Positions 27,087 through 35,733 are shown, counted from the first letter of the stretch. The stretch: 56,342 nucleotides of DNA from Deferrisomatales bacterium (GCA_024277875.1 JAJRUI010000131.1:1-56342); one strand, 5' to 3'. Translations and numbers: made by a program. Notes: generated from the letters alone by a model not told the origin.

Positions 27087-28937
27087 GTGACCGACCCGGA
27101 CTGGAAGACCCGGTACCGGTCCAAGGTGATGACCCGGAACGCCGCCCTGTCGCTGATCCCGAGGGGCGCGAAGATCTTCGTGGGGTCGGCGTGCGGCGAA
27201 CCCCAGTACCTGGTCCGCGGCCTGGCGGAACGGACCGCCACCCTCGCCGACTCCGAGATCCTCCACATCCTGACCCTCGGGGTCGCCCCTTACGCGGACG
27301 AGAAGTTCTCCCGGGTGTTCCGGCACAACGCGTTCTTCATCGGCGACAACACCCGCCGGGCCGTGGCAGAGGGCCGGGCCGACTACACCCCGGTCTATCT
27401 CTCAGAACTCCCCGACCTGTTCCGGTGCCGCAGGCTTCGGATCGACGTGGCCCTGGTCCAGGTCACCCCACCGGACCGCCACGGCTACGTGAGCCTCGGG
27501 GTGAGCGTGGACGTGACCAAGGCGGCCGTGGCGGCGGCCCGGGTCGTCATCGCCGAGGTGAACCCCAACATGCCCCGGAGCCTGGGTGACTCGTTCGTCC
27601 CGGTGGACCGGTTCGACGCCCTGGTGGCGCACGCCTCGCCGGTGATCGAGTATCCCCAGCCGGTACCCGGCGAGACCGCCGGGCGCATCGGCCGCAACAT
27701 CGCCCGGCTGGTGGGCGACGGGGCCACGGTCCAGATCGGGATCGGTGCGATCCCCAACGCGGCCGCCCGCGCCTTGCGGGACAAGCGGGACCTGGGGGTG
27801 CATACCGAGATGTTCTCGGACTGGCTCCTGGACCTCGTGCGGGCCGGGGCGGTGACCAACCGGCGCAAGAGCCTCCACCCGGGCAAGGTCGTGGCGTCGT
27901 TCTGCATGGGGTCCCGGGACCTGTACGACTTCATCGACAACAACCCGATGGTGGAGCTGCGGCCCAGCGAGTACACCAACGACCCGTTCGTGATCGCCCG
28001 GAACGATGACATGGTGGCCGTCAACACCGCCCTGGAGGTGGATCTGACCGGCCAGGTGTGCTCCGACTCCCTCGGCCACCAGTTCTACTCCGGGATCGGC
28101 GGCCAGGTGGACTTCATCCGGGGCGCGGCCCGGAGCCGGGGCGGCAAACCGATCATCGCGCTGGCCTCCACCGCCCGGGGCGGCACGGTCTCTCGGATCG
28201 TGCCACAGCTGTCCCCCGGCGCCGGGGTGGTCACCACCCGGGCGTCGGCCCGGTACGTGGTGACCGAGTGGGGGTGCGCCGACCTCCACGGCCGGACGAT
28301 TCGGGAGCGGGCCATGGCCCTCATCCAGATCGCCCACCCCGGGTTTCGAAAGGAACTCCTGGAAGCGGCCAGGCGGCTCCACTACGTGTACCCCGACCAG
28401 ATCATCGCGCCGGCCCTGGATCTGTACCCCGAACAGTACGAGGTCCGGAAGCGGTTCGGGGACCGGGAGGTCCTGCTGCGCCCCCTCAAGCCCACCGACG
28501 AGCCCCTGCTCAAGGACCTGTTCTACGCCCTGTCCGACGAGTCCGTGTACCGGCGGTATTTCGCGGTGATCCGGTACATGCCCCACGAAAAGCTCCAGCA
28601 GGAACTCGACCTGGACTACGATGCCCGCATGGCGATCGCCGCGGTGGTCGCACCGGCCGGGGTGGAGGAGATGGTCGGCCTCGCGCGGTACGTGCTGGAT
28701 CCGTCCACCGGGTACGCTGACGCCGCGTTCCTGGTGCGGGACGACTGGCAGGGCAGGGGGGTCGGGGGGTTCCTCGTGCGCCACCTGATCCACGTGGCCC
28801 GGGACCGGGGGGTGCGGGGGATCACGGCCACCGTCATGCCGGACAACCGGGCCATGCTCCACCTGTTCCACAAGCTGGGCCGCACCGTGGAGACCCGGTT
28901 CGAGGAGGGGGCCTACCAGGTGATGTTCGAGATCTGA
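27087..28937 (+). CDS. Acetyl-CoA hydrolase/4-hydroxybutyrate CoA-transferase-type enzyme fused to a C-terminal GNAT domain
   Basis: 616 residues from GTG at 27087 (GTG at 27069 is an alternative six codons upstream). Residues about 1-430 form the two-part acetyl-CoA hydrolase/transferase fold; HTEMFSDWLLDLV holds the Glu expected to form the glutamyl-CoA intermediate, and GIGAIPNAAARAL and GIGGQVDFIRGAARSRGGKPIIAL are family motifs. Residues about 440-616 are a GNAT acetyltransferase domain: VLLRPLKPTDEPLLKDLFYALS at its start and RDDWQGRGVGGFLVRHLI as the acetyl-CoA pyrophosphate loop. It likely moves CoA between short-chain acids; the GNAT half may sense or use acyl-CoA. It stands alone between the nuo terminator and the corrinoid genes. 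Confidence 0.85.
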   Translation: MTDPDWKTRYRSKVMTRNAALSLIPRGAKIFVGSACGEPQYLVRGLAERTATLADSEILHILTLGVAPYADEKFSRVFRHNAFFIGDNTRRAVAEGRADYTPVYLSELPDLFRCRRLRIDVALVQVTPPDRHGYVSLGVSVDVTKAAVAAARVVIAEVNPNMPRSLGDSFVPVDRFDALVAHASPVIEYPQPVPGETAGRIGRNIARLVGDGATVQIGIGAIPNAAARALRDKRDLGVHTEMFSDWLLDLVRAGAVTNRRKSLHPGKVVASFCMGSRDLYDFIDNNPMVELRPSEYTNDPFVIARNDDMVAVNTALEVDLTGQVCSDSLGHQFYSGIGGQVDFIRGAARSRGGKPIIALASTARGGTVSRIVPQLSPGAGVVTTRASARYVVTEWGCADLHGRTIRERAMALIQIAHPGFRKELLEAARRLHYVYPDQIIAPALDLYPEQYEVRKRFGDREVLLRPLKPTDEPLLKDLFYALSDESVYRRYFAVIRYMPHEKLQQELDLDYDARMAIAAVVAPAGVEEMVGLARYVLDPSTGYADAAFLVRDDWQGRGVGGFLVRHLIHVARDRGVRGITATVMPDNRAMLHLFHKLGRTVETRFEEGAYQVMFEI

Positions 28938-29059
28938 CCGGCTGGCGTGTCCAGCCCGCTTCGCTCGATGTGTGGCCTGGAGCGGGTCGGCCGTGTCGAC
29001 CAAGGGGAGGACGGAGAACAACGGAACGGGGGACGACGCGCGCGCGGGAGGTGATCCAG

Positions 29060-30613
29060 ATGATCGTGATCGGTGAGAAGATCAACGGAACCCGGCCCGA
29101 GGTGGCGGACGCGATTCTCAGGAGAGACGCGGACCGGATCCGGCACCTGGCCCGGAGCCAGGCTGCGGCCGGCGCCGACTACCTCGACCTGAACGCGGGC
29201 ACCGGTCCTGACCGGGAACCGGACGACCTGGTGTGGCTGGTGGAGACGGTCCGGACGGCGGCCGACTGCCGGCTGTGCCTGGACAGCGCCAACCCGGCGG
29301 CCCTGGAGGCGGGGATCCGGGCGGCGCCGGGGCGCGTCCTGCTGAACTCCCTGAGCGGCGAGCAGGACCGGATCGACGGGGTGCTGCCCCTGGCCCAACG
29401 GTACGGCACCGAACTGGTTCTCCTGGCCCTCGACGATCACGGCGTTCCCGCCACTCCGGAGGCCCGACTGGCCGTGGTCCAACGCCTCGTGGGCCTGGCC
29501 CGGGGGGCCGGCCTTCCCGACGATGCCCTGTACGTGGACCCCCTGATCACCACCGTGGCCACCGACCCGCAGGCCCCGGCCGTTGCCCTCGACACCCTGC
29601 GCCGGGTCCGGGCCGCGCTGCCCGGCCTTCACCTCACCTGCGGCCTGTCCAACGTCTCGTTCGGCCTGCCGGCGCGGGCGTGGGTGAACCGGGCCTTCCT
29701 GGCCATGGCCGTGGCCGAGGGCCTGGACTGCGCGATCCTGGACCCGTGCGAGCCCGGCCTGGCCGCGATCCTGCGGGCGGCGGAACTGGTGCAGGGGCTC
29801 GACCCGGACTGCCGGCGGTACAACGAGGCGGCCCGGGCCGGCACCGCCCCGGCCGTGTCCCGGGCGCTCCAGGACCTCACCCGGGCCCTGGCCGCGGCCG
29901 GCCTGGTGGACGCGGGCGGGGACGCGGCACCCGGGGCCGGGGCCGAGGAATCCGTGGCAGAGCCGCCTGCCGGGGCCGGCGACCTCCTGGCCGAGCTGGA
30001 GGCCGCCCTGGTGGCGATGGACAAACCCAGGGTGGACGAGATTTCCGCCCGGCTCCTGGAAGGCGGCGCCGATCCCCTGGCCGTGCTCGAGGCGTCCCGG
30101 CGGGCCATGGAGGAGGTGGGGCGTCGGTTCGAGGCCCGGGAGTACTTCGTGCCCGAGTTGATCCTGGCCGGCCGGATGCTCCAGGAGATCGCGGGCCGGG
30201 CCGGGCCGCTCCTCGCGGCCGGCGCCGGGCCGGCCCCCGGCCGGGGCCGGGTGCTGATCGGCACGGTGGCGGGGGACATCCACGACATCGGCAAGGACAT
30301 CGTGGTCACCCTGCTCGAGGTGAACGGGTACGAGGTGCGGGATCTGGGCGTTGACGTGCCCCCGGACCGGTTCGTGGAGGCCGCCCGGGAGTTCCGGCCC
30401 CACGTGGTGGGCCTGAGCGGGTTCCTGACCCTGGCCTACGACCCCATGCGCGACACGATCGCGGCCCTCCGGGCCAGCGGATTCGGGGACGTGAAGGTGA
30501 TGATCGGCGGCGGCCAGGTGGACGACCAGGTGCGCGCCTACACCGGCGCCGACGCCACGGGCCGCGACGCGATGGAAGCGGTGCGCCTGTGCGGGGAGTG
30601 GATCGAAACGTGA
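29060..30613 (+). CDS. Methyltetrahydrofolate:corrinoid methyltransferase fused to a B12-binding corrinoid domain
   Basis: 517 residues from ATG at 29060 after GGGAGGTG. Residues about 1-270 are a pterin-binding TIM barrel of the AcsE/MetH type: LDLNAGTGPD, LDSANP (D75) and GLSNVSFGLP. A linker of about 35 Ala/Gly/Glu-rich residues leads to the helical B12 cap (about 305-385). The cobalamin Rossmann domain follows with GDIHDIGKDIV, where H408 is the lower axial ligand. This is methionine synthase without its homocysteine and reactivation modules. Those roles could be supplied by the next two genes, which overlap or abut it. It would move a methyl group between methyl-THF and a corrinoid. Confidence 0.88.
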   Translation: MIVIGEKINGTRPEVADAILRRDADRIRHLARSQAAAGADYLDLNAGTGPDREPDDLVWLVETVRTAADCRLCLDSANPAALEAGIRAAPGRVLLNSLSGEQDRIDGVLPLAQRYGTELVLLALDDHGVPATPEARLAVVQRLVGLARGAGLPDDALYVDPLITTVATDPQAPAVALDTLRRVRAALPGLHLTCGLSNVSFGLPARAWVNRAFLAMAVAEGLDCAILDPCEPGLAAILRAAELVQGLDPDCRRYNEAARAGTAPAVSRALQDLTRALAAAGLVDAGGDAAPGAGAEESVAEPPAGAGDLLAELEAALVAMDKPRVDEISARLLEGGADPLAVLEASRRAMEEVGRRFEAREYFVPELILAGRMLQEIAGRAGPLLAAGAGPAPGRGRVLIGTVAGDIHDIGKDIVVTLLEVNGYEVRDLGVDVPPDRFVEAAREFRPHVVGLSGFLTLAYDPMRDTIAALRASGFGDVKVMIGGGQVDDQVRAYTGADATGRDAMEAVRLCGEWIET

Positions 30614-31887
30614 ACCCTGACCGGGAGGTTCCCATTGAGAGACCCAACGAAGCCGTATACCGGCAGCGGGAGCAGCGGCTCCTGGACGCGATCGCCCTCA
30701 GGGAGCCGGATCGGGTGCCGGTGGTGCCCCTGTTCGCGTTCTTCAACTGCTACTTCACCGGTATCACGCCGGGCGAGGCGTACCGGGACCCGGAAAAGGC
30801 CGTGGAGGCGTGGCGGCGCACGATCCACCACTTCCAGCCCGACGCCACCTACAGCGTGAACTTCACGATCTACGCGATGGACGAGGTACTGTCGGCCCTG
30901 GATTTCAAGGCGATGAAGTGGCCGGGCCGGGGGGTGCCCGAGGATCAGCCGTTCCAGTTCGTGGAAGACGCGTACCTGGGGGAGGACGAGTACGACGAGC
31001 TGTTCGCGGATCCGGGCAGTTTCTTCCTGCGCAAACTCCTGCCCCGGCTGGCCGGCAACCTGTCCGGCCTGGCCAAGCTGCCGCCCCTGGAGACCGCGGC
31101 CCTGGGGTACGTGTGGCCGGCCGTGCTGCCCGCGTTTGCCGACCCGGACGTGGTCGAGGCCCTGGAGACCCTGCTTGCGGCGGCCAAGAAGCAGGCCCGG
31201 TGGGCCGCGACGTTCGGCGCGTTCGCCCGGGAACTGCGGGAGGCCGGGTTCCCGTCGATCAAGGAGCAGACCGTGCTCGCGCCCTACGACCTGGTGGCGG
31301 ACAACCTGCGGGGCACCACGGGCGCGGCCACGGACCTGCTGCTCCAGCCCGACAACCTGTTGCGGGCGGTGGAGCGGCTCGCGCCGATGATGAGCCGCCT
31401 CGGGGTGGCCGGCGCCCGGGCCAAGGGGAACCCCCGGGTGTTCATCCCCCTGCACAAGGGCACGGACAGCTTCATGTCCCTCGCGCAGTTCAAACGGTTC
31501 TACTGGCCCAGCCTCCAGCGCCTGATCCTGGATCTGGTCGAGGCCGGGTGCACCCCGTACCTGCTGATCGAGGGGCTGTACAACACCCGGCTCGAGGTGA
31601 TCCGGGACGTGCCGCCGGGCACGTGTATCTACCACTTCGAGGGCACCGACATCTTCGAGGCCAAGCGCGTCCTCGGGGACACGGTGTGCCTCATGGGCAA
31701 CCTGCCCAACTCCCTGCTGGCCACGGGCACGGTGGAGCAGGTGCGCGAGCACACCAAACGGCTGGTGGACGGGTGCGGGGACGGCGGCGGGTTCATCATG
31801 AGCGCGGGCGCCCTGATCGACCAGGCCCGGCCCGAGAACGTGGAGGCCTGGATCGAGACCACCCGGGAGTACGGAAAGTACCGGTAG
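30610..31887 (+). CDS. Uroporphyrinogen decarboxylase-superfamily methyltransferase (MtaA/MtbA-like)
   Basis: 425 residues from GTG at 30610, overlapping the preceding TGA. The fold is recognised from REPDRVPVVPLFAFFNCYFTG near the N-terminus and the barrel end YHFEGTDIFEAKRVLGDTVCLMGNLP. In corrinoid methyltransferases of this superfamily the zinc ligands are a HxC pair and a later Cys. Here the pair is HFE and the later segment reads GGGFIMSAGALID without Cys, so zinc binding is doubtful. The GGGAGG at 30623-30628 is placed too far downstream for GTG 30610 but 5 bp before an in-frame ATT at 30634. Context argues for methyl transfer from or to the corrinoid protein, not haem synthesis. Confidence 0.75.
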   Translation: MNPDREVPIERPNEAVYRQREQRLLDAIALREPDRVPVVPLFAFFNCYFTGITPGEAYRDPEKAVEAWRRTIHHFQPDATYSVNFTIYAMDEVLSALDFKAMKWPGRGVPEDQPFQFVEDAYLGEDEYDELFADPGSFFLRKLLPRLAGNLSGLAKLPPLETAALGYVWPAVLPAFADPDVVEALETLLAAAKKQARWAATFGAFARELREAGFPSIKEQTVLAPYDLVADNLRGTTGAATDLLLQPDNLLRAVERLAPMMSRLGVAGARAKGNPRVFIPLHKGTDSFMSLAQFKRFYWPSLQRLILDLVEAGCTPYLLIEGLYNTRLEVIRDVPPGTCIYHFEGTDIFEAKRVLGDTVCLMGNLPNSLLATGTVEQVREHTKRLVDGCGDGGGFIMSAGALIDQARPENVEAWIETTREYGKYR

Positions 31888-31894
31888 GGACGGG

Positions 31895-32575
31895 GTGCTG
31901 GGCGCGGGAGGAACGCCTCTGGAAATCCGGCTGGCCGAGGTCAAGCGCCTGATGGGCATGGGCGCCCGGTCGGCCGAACCCCACCGGATGGACGGCCGGT
32001 TCCGGGAACTCCTGGCCCTGGGCAGGGAGTTGGCCCGGCCGGCCGAGGCGTGGCGGGAACTGGACGTGGCCGGGGTGGCCGGCGGCGAGGTGGAACTGGC
32101 CGGCGGCACCGTGTTCCACGCCCCCCGCCTCGCCCGGGCCCTGCGGGCCGCCCGGCGGGCCGTGGTGTTCGCGGTGACGATCGGGGGCGCGCTCGAGGAC
32201 CGGGCGGCCCGGCTCAAGGCCGGCGCAGATCCCCTGGGCGCGTACGTGCTCGACGCGGTGGGGTCGGTTGCGGCCGAGGCCGCGGTGGAGCGGTTCCAGG
32301 CGGCGTACACCGCCGGGCTGTCGGAGCGGGGGCTCGCCGCCACCCTGCGGTTCAGCCCGGGGTACTGCGACTGGGACGTGTCCGAGCAGCGCGCGGTGTT
32401 CGCGGTGCTCGGACAGCGGCCGGCCGGGGTGCGGCTGCTGCCGTCCGGCGTGCTGGTGCCCCGCAAGTCCGTCACCGGGGTGTTCGGGGTGGTGCCGGCC
32501 GGGGAGGGCGAACCCGTCCCCGAGAACCCGTGCCGCGCGTGTCCGAGCCGGGACTGCCCGACCCGCCGGCCGTGA
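31895..32575 (+). CDS. Vitamin B12-dependent methionine synthase activation-domain protein (corrinoid reactivation)
   Basis: 226 residues from GTG at 31895. RFSPGYCDWDVSEQRAVFAVL matches the RxxPGYxxxP(L)xxQ motif of the MetH AdoMet-binding reactivation domain. LLPSGVLVPRKSVTGVFGV and the Cys-rich end CRACPSRDCPTRR are usual in free-standing versions. It would re-methylate oxidised cob(II)alamin with AdoMet. GGGAGGA at 31905-31911 stands 7 bp before an in-frame CTG at 31919; starting there gives MEIRLAEVKRLMG, close to the normal N-terminus, so the start is uncertain. It is the third gene of the methyl-transfer set. Confidence 0.82.
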   Translation: MLGAGGTPLEIRLAEVKRLMGMGARSAEPHRMDGRFRELLALGRELARPAEAWRELDVAGVAGGEVELAGGTVFHAPRLARALRAARRAVVFAVTIGGALEDRAARLKAGADPLGAYVLDAVGSVAAEAAVERFQAAYTAGLSERGLAATLRFSPGYCDWDVSEQRAVFAVLGQRPAGVRLLPSGVLVPRKSVTGVFGVVPAGEGEPVPENPCRACPSRDCPTRRP

Positions 32576-32595
32576 CGCCGCTGGTCGGCAAAGTT

Positions 32596-32630
32596 CGGCG
32601 GGCCCCCCGAGGAGGCCCGCCGCCCGTCTT
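32596..32630. terminator. Hairpin between convergent genes (likely shared terminator)
   Basis: A perfect 9-bp stem CGGCGGGCC (32596-32604) / GGCCCGCCG (32614-32622) has a nine-base loop. A weak T-containing stretch (CCCGTCTTCCC) follows on the plus side. It lies between the end of the reactivation gene and the end of the convergent thiolase gene. Confidence 0.5.
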
Positions 32631-32657
32631 CCCAGACCCGGTGCCGGAGGACGCTGC

Positions 32658-33941
32658 CTACACGGCCTCCACCACCAGGGCCATGCCCTGGCCGCCGCCG
32701 ATGCACAGGGACGCCAGGCCGTACCGGCCGCCCCGGCGGCGTAGCTCGTTCACCAGGGTGACCACGATCCGGGCTCCGGAGCACCCGATCGGGTGTCCCA
32801 GGGACACGCCGCTGCCCACCACGTTGGTCTTGTCCAGGTCGAGGTCCAGCTCCCGGAGGCACGCGATCGCCTGGGCCGCGAACGCCTCGTTGAGTTCCAC
32901 CAGGTCCAGGTCCGCCGTGGTGAGGCCGGCCCGGGCCAGGGCCCGGCGGGTGGCCGGTACCGGCCCCAGGCCCATGTAGGCCGGATCGAGCCCGCCCGAC
33001 GCCCAGGACACCACCCGGGCCAGGGGCTGGAGCCCGGCGCGCCCGGCCGCGTCCGCCCCCATCAACAGCAGGGCGGCGGCGCCGTCGTTGATCCCGGACG
33101 CGTTGCCCGCGGTGACCGTACCGTCCTTCTTGCACGCGGGGCGGAGCTTGCCCATCTTCTCGGCCGTGGTGTCCATCGGCCGCTCGTCGGTGTCCACCAC
33201 CACCGGATCCCCCCGGCGCCGGGGCACGGTCACCGGCACGATCTCGGCCGCGAACCGGCCGTCGGCCTGGGCCGCCCGGGCCCGCTGGTGGCTCAGGGCG
33301 CCCAGTTCGTCCTGCTCCTGGCGGGAGATGCCGTACAGCTCGGCCAGGTTCTCGGCCGTCAGGCCCATGTGATACCCGTAGAAGCACTCCCACAGGCCGT
33401 CGTGGACCATCAGGTCCACGAGGTCGGTGTTGTTCATCCGGGCGCCCCAGCGCGCCGCGGGCAGGGCGTACGGGATCCGGCTCATGTTCTCCATGCCGCC
33501 GGCCACCACCGCATCCGCCTCGCCGCCCCGGATCGACTGGGTCGCCAGGGTGATCGCCTTCATGCCCGACGCGCACACCTTGTTCACGGTGAACGCGGGC
33601 GTCTCCTTGGGCACGCCGGCCCGGATCGACGCCTGCCGGCCCACGTTCTGGCCCTGGGCCGCGCCGACCACGTTGCCCAGGATCACCTCGTCCACCTGGA
33701 CCGGCGTGAGGCCGTCGTCGTAGTCGTGGTAGCGCTCCTCCAGCTCGGTCGGGCCCCGGCCGGCCAGGGCGCCGGGCTCGAGCGCCTTCAGGTCGTCTCC
33801 CACCACGGGCCGCACCCCGGCGCGGGTCAGGGCGCCCCGCACCGCGGTGGCACCCAGATCGGCCACGGCCACGTCCTTGAGGGCACCCCCGAAGTTGCCC
33901 ACGGCCGTCCGGGCCCCCGCAACGATCACCACCTCTCGCAT
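32658..33941 (-). CDS. Acetyl-CoA C-acetyltransferase (thiolase)
   Basis: 427 residues from ATG at 33941, behind a GGGAGGA site. [14 protein letters not shown] carries the nucleophile Cys (C123), NEAFAAQA the CoA-binding His/Asn region, [11 protein letters not shown] the catalytic His, and [11 protein letters not shown] the second Cys. It condenses two acetyl-CoA to acetoacetyl-CoA or the reverse. It is about 35 residues longer than typical thiolases because of an inserted acidic segment at about 48-82. It is the first of three minus-strand genes here only by position: tpx ends upstream of it with about 90 bp between, so it may have its own promoter. Confidence 0.93.
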   Translation of the reverse strand: MREVVIVAGARTAVGNFGGALKDVAVADLGATAVRGALTRAGVRPVVGDDLKALEPGALAGRGPTELEERYHDYDDGLTPVQVDEVILGNVVGAAQGQNVGRQASIRAGVPKETPAFTVNKVCASGMKAITLATQSIRGGEADAVVAGGMENMSRIPYALPAARWGARMNNTDLVDLMVHDGLWECFYGYHMGLTAENLAELYGISRQEQDELGALSHQRARAAQADGRFAAEIVPVTVPRRRGDPVVVDTDERPMDTTAEKMGKLRPACKKDGTVTAGNASGINDGAAALLLMGADAAGRAGLQPLARVVSWASGGLDPAYMGLGPVPATRRALARAGLTTADLDLVELNEAFAAQAIACLRELDLDLDKTNVVGSGVSLGHPIGCSGARIVVTLVNELRRRGGRYGLASLCIGGGQGMALVVEAV

Positions 33942-34033
33942 GTGCCTGTCCTCCCTCGGAAAAAGTGTCCGGCGGAACAATGTGCCGCCTCTCGGATGGG
34001 GAACGGCGGCCGGGGACGGCCCCGGCCGCCGGG

Positions 34034-34549
34034 TTACGCCAGGGCCCGGACCGCGGCCAGGGCCGCGTCGTAGTCCGGGTGGTCGGTGGCCTCCGGAACG
34101 ACCTGGGCGTGCCGGACCGTTCCGCCCGCGTCCACCACGAAGATCGCCCGGGCCAGCAGCCTGAGTTCGTCGATCAGCACCCCGTACGCGGTGCCGAACG
34201 ACACGTCCTTGTAGTCCGACAGCACCCGGATCCGGTCGATGCCGTGGGTCGCGCAGAATCGTTTCTGGGCGAACGGCAGGTCCACCGACACCGTGACCAC
34301 CGTCACCCCGTCGGGCAGGCCGGCGGCCTCCTCGTGGAACCGCTTGGTCTGGAGTTCGCACACCGGCGTGTCCAGGCTCGGCACCACGCTCAGCAGCTTG
34401 ATCCCGCCGCCCAGATCCGCCAGGGTCACGGGTTGCAAGTCTCCGTCCACCACGGTGAAGTCGGGCGCCGGTGCGCCCTCCCTGCACTCCGGGCCCACCA
34501 GGGTCATCGGGTTGCCCATCATCGTCACGACACCGGTCCGCTTTTCCAT
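34034..34549 (-). CDS. tpx: Thiol peroxidase (atypical 2-Cys peroxiredoxin)
   Basis: 171 residues, standard for Tpx. [15 protein letters not shown] contains the peroxidatic Cys (C64) with the preceding Thr, and KRFCATHGI the resolving Cys (C99). It reduces hydrogen and alkyl peroxides with thioredoxin as donor, a common defence in anaerobes. ATG at 34549 follows AAAGGAAC. The upstream gap to the SUMF-domain gene is filled by a heptad repeat. Confidence 0.96.
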   Translation of the reverse strand: MEKRTGVVTMMGNPMTLVGPECREGAPAPDFTVVDGDLQPVTLADLGGGIKLLSVVPSLDTPVCELQTKRFHEEAAGLPDGVTVVTVSVDLPFAQKRFCATHGIDRIRVLSDYKDVSFGTAYGVLIDELRLLARAIFVVDAGGTVRHAQVVPEATDHPDYDAALAAVRALA

Positions 34550-34599
34550 GACAGCGTTCCTTTCCGCCCCTGGACGGGGCTGCAGTCTACACCGGTTGG

Positions 34600-34631
34600 C
34601 CTCGAACCTTGAACCTTGAACCTTGAACTTT
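34600..34631. repeat. Heptad repeat (TTGAACC) between tpx and the SUMF-domain gene
   Basis: The least degenerate heptad tract in the window: CTCGAAC, CTTGAAC, CTTGAAC, CTTGAAC, TTT. The TAA stop of the SUMF-domain gene (34632-34630) lies at its edge. Confidence 0.75.
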
Positions 34632-35517
34632 AGTGTCCATCCGGGGCTGCTTCGAAGTCCCCCGGCCAGAACCCCTTTTTGTCCGGCGCCTCCCCTGCCC
34701 ACACGAGCCGGAACCCGGTGAACGGGGACCGGATCGCCGGGTGTTCCCCGACCCGGCTGGCCGAGCGGATCTGGGTGCCCGGGTCGAACCAGTTGCCGCC
34801 CCGCCGCACCCGGCCGTTTCCGTGGCCGGGCCCCCGGGGGTCCACGGCCGGGCCGGCCGGGTAGGGGCCGTACCAGTCCTCGCACCACTCCCACACGTTG
34901 CCGTTCATGTCGTACAGGCCCCACGCGTTGGGCGGGTAGCTCCCCACTGGCGCGGGCCGCTCTTGCTCGATCCCCTGGGCAGCGGCGTAGGCCAGGCACT
35001 CCCCCGAGCCCCGCTCGCTGTTGCCGTACATCGCCTTCGCGCACACCGCCGCGTCGCCCCAGGGATAGACCGTGGGGGTTCCGGCCCGGGCCGCGTATTC
35101 CCACTCGGCCTCGGTGGGGAGCCGGTACCTGCCGCTGCCCCCCCTGCGGTTGAGCTTGTCCACGAACCGCTGGGCATCGTGCCAGGACGCCTTGGTCACG
35201 GGCTCGTCGTCCACGCCCCGGAACCGGCTGAAAAAGCTCCGGCCCATCACGCTGCGCCACTGGGCCAGGGTGACCTCGGTGGTCTGGATGTAGAACCCGC
35301 GGGTGATCGTGACCTCGCGCTGGCCCTCGTCCGGCCGCCGGCCGGCCTCGCCGGGCGGGCTGCCCATCACGAACGTGCCCGGCGGAATCCAGACGAACGC
35401 CATGCCCAGCGCGTTGACGAACTGGTGGCGGCCGGCCGCGGCCGGCCCGGCCCCGGCCGTTGCCAGCAGCCCTGCGATCACGGCCAGCCCCAGCGGGTGG
35501 CGAAACGAGCTGTGCAT
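34630..35517 (-). CDS. Secreted formylglycine-generating-enzyme-like (SUMF1-domain) protein
   Basis: 295 residues. The N-terminus (about 1-28, ending in AGAGPAAAG) looks like a Sec signal peptide. The rest is a FGE-sulfatase/SUMF1 fold: MAFVWIPPGTFVMGSPPGE, TEVTLAQWRSVMG, YRLPTEAEWEYAARAG, MNGNVWEWCEDWYG, RVRRGGNWFDPG and the closing FTGFRLVW. The paired cysteines that make up the active site of true formylglycine-generating enzymes are not at the expected place near SRVGEHPAIRSPFTGFR. It is therefore probably a non-FGE member with a binding or other role. Periplasmic or outer-surface location is likely. Confidence 0.85.
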   Translation of the reverse strand: MHSSFRHPLGLAVIAGLLATAGAGPAAAGRHQFVNALGMAFVWIPPGTFVMGSPPGEAGRRPDEGQREVTITRGFYIQTTEVTLAQWRSVMGRSFFSRFRGVDDEPVTKASWHDAQRFVDKLNRRGGSGRYRLPTEAEWEYAARAGTPTVYPWGDAAVCAKAMYGNSERGSGECLAYAAAQGIEQERPAPVGSYPPNAWGLYDMNGNVWEWCEDWYGPYPAGPAVDPRGPGHGNGRVRRGGNWFDPGTQIRSASRVGEHPAIRSPFTGFRLVWAGEAPDKKGFWPGDFEAAPDGH

Positions 35518-35568
35518 GGCGGTCTCCCTCTCCCCGGGCAGGGCCCGTGCCTGGTAGTGCCACCGGTC

Positions 35569-35596
35569 ATGCTATCAGCGTGGGCGCCCGGGTCAA
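35569..35596 (-). promoter_or_regulatory. Candidate promoter for the SUMF-domain gene (minus strand)
   Basis: On the minus strand TTGACC (35596-35591) and TAGCAT (35574-35569) have a 16-bp spacer, 52 bp upstream of the start codon. The gap 35518-35733 thus holds two divergent promoters. Confidence 0.5.
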
Positions 35597-35641
35597 ATCC
35601 GGCGAGCCGCGCCCAGGGGTTCCCCGGCGGTTCCCGTCCGA

Positions 35642-35670
35642 TTGACAGTTTCGGCCGCCGCCAATAGTAT
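35642..35670 (+). promoter_or_regulatory. Sigma-70-type promoter for the dynamin-like GTPase gene
   Basis: A perfect TTGACA (35642-35647), 17-bp spacer and TAGTAT (35665-35670), 63 bp upstream of the GTG start. Confidence 0.65.
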
Positions 35671-35733
35671 GAACGGCCCTCCGACGCGCGCCCAGCTGGC
35701 CTGGCGTGAGCCTTCGCACAGGGTGAACAAACG

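Noticed and set aside
28938-29059. Cobalamin riboswitch ahead of the corrinoid methyltransferase
   Set aside because: The gap is only 122 bp and no B12-box-like sequence (GCCACTG) could be found in it.
34034-35563. A single 509-codon frame joining tpx with upstream sequence
   Set aside because: The upstream part overlaps the SUMF-domain gene in another frame and has no homology; Tpx begins normally at 34549.
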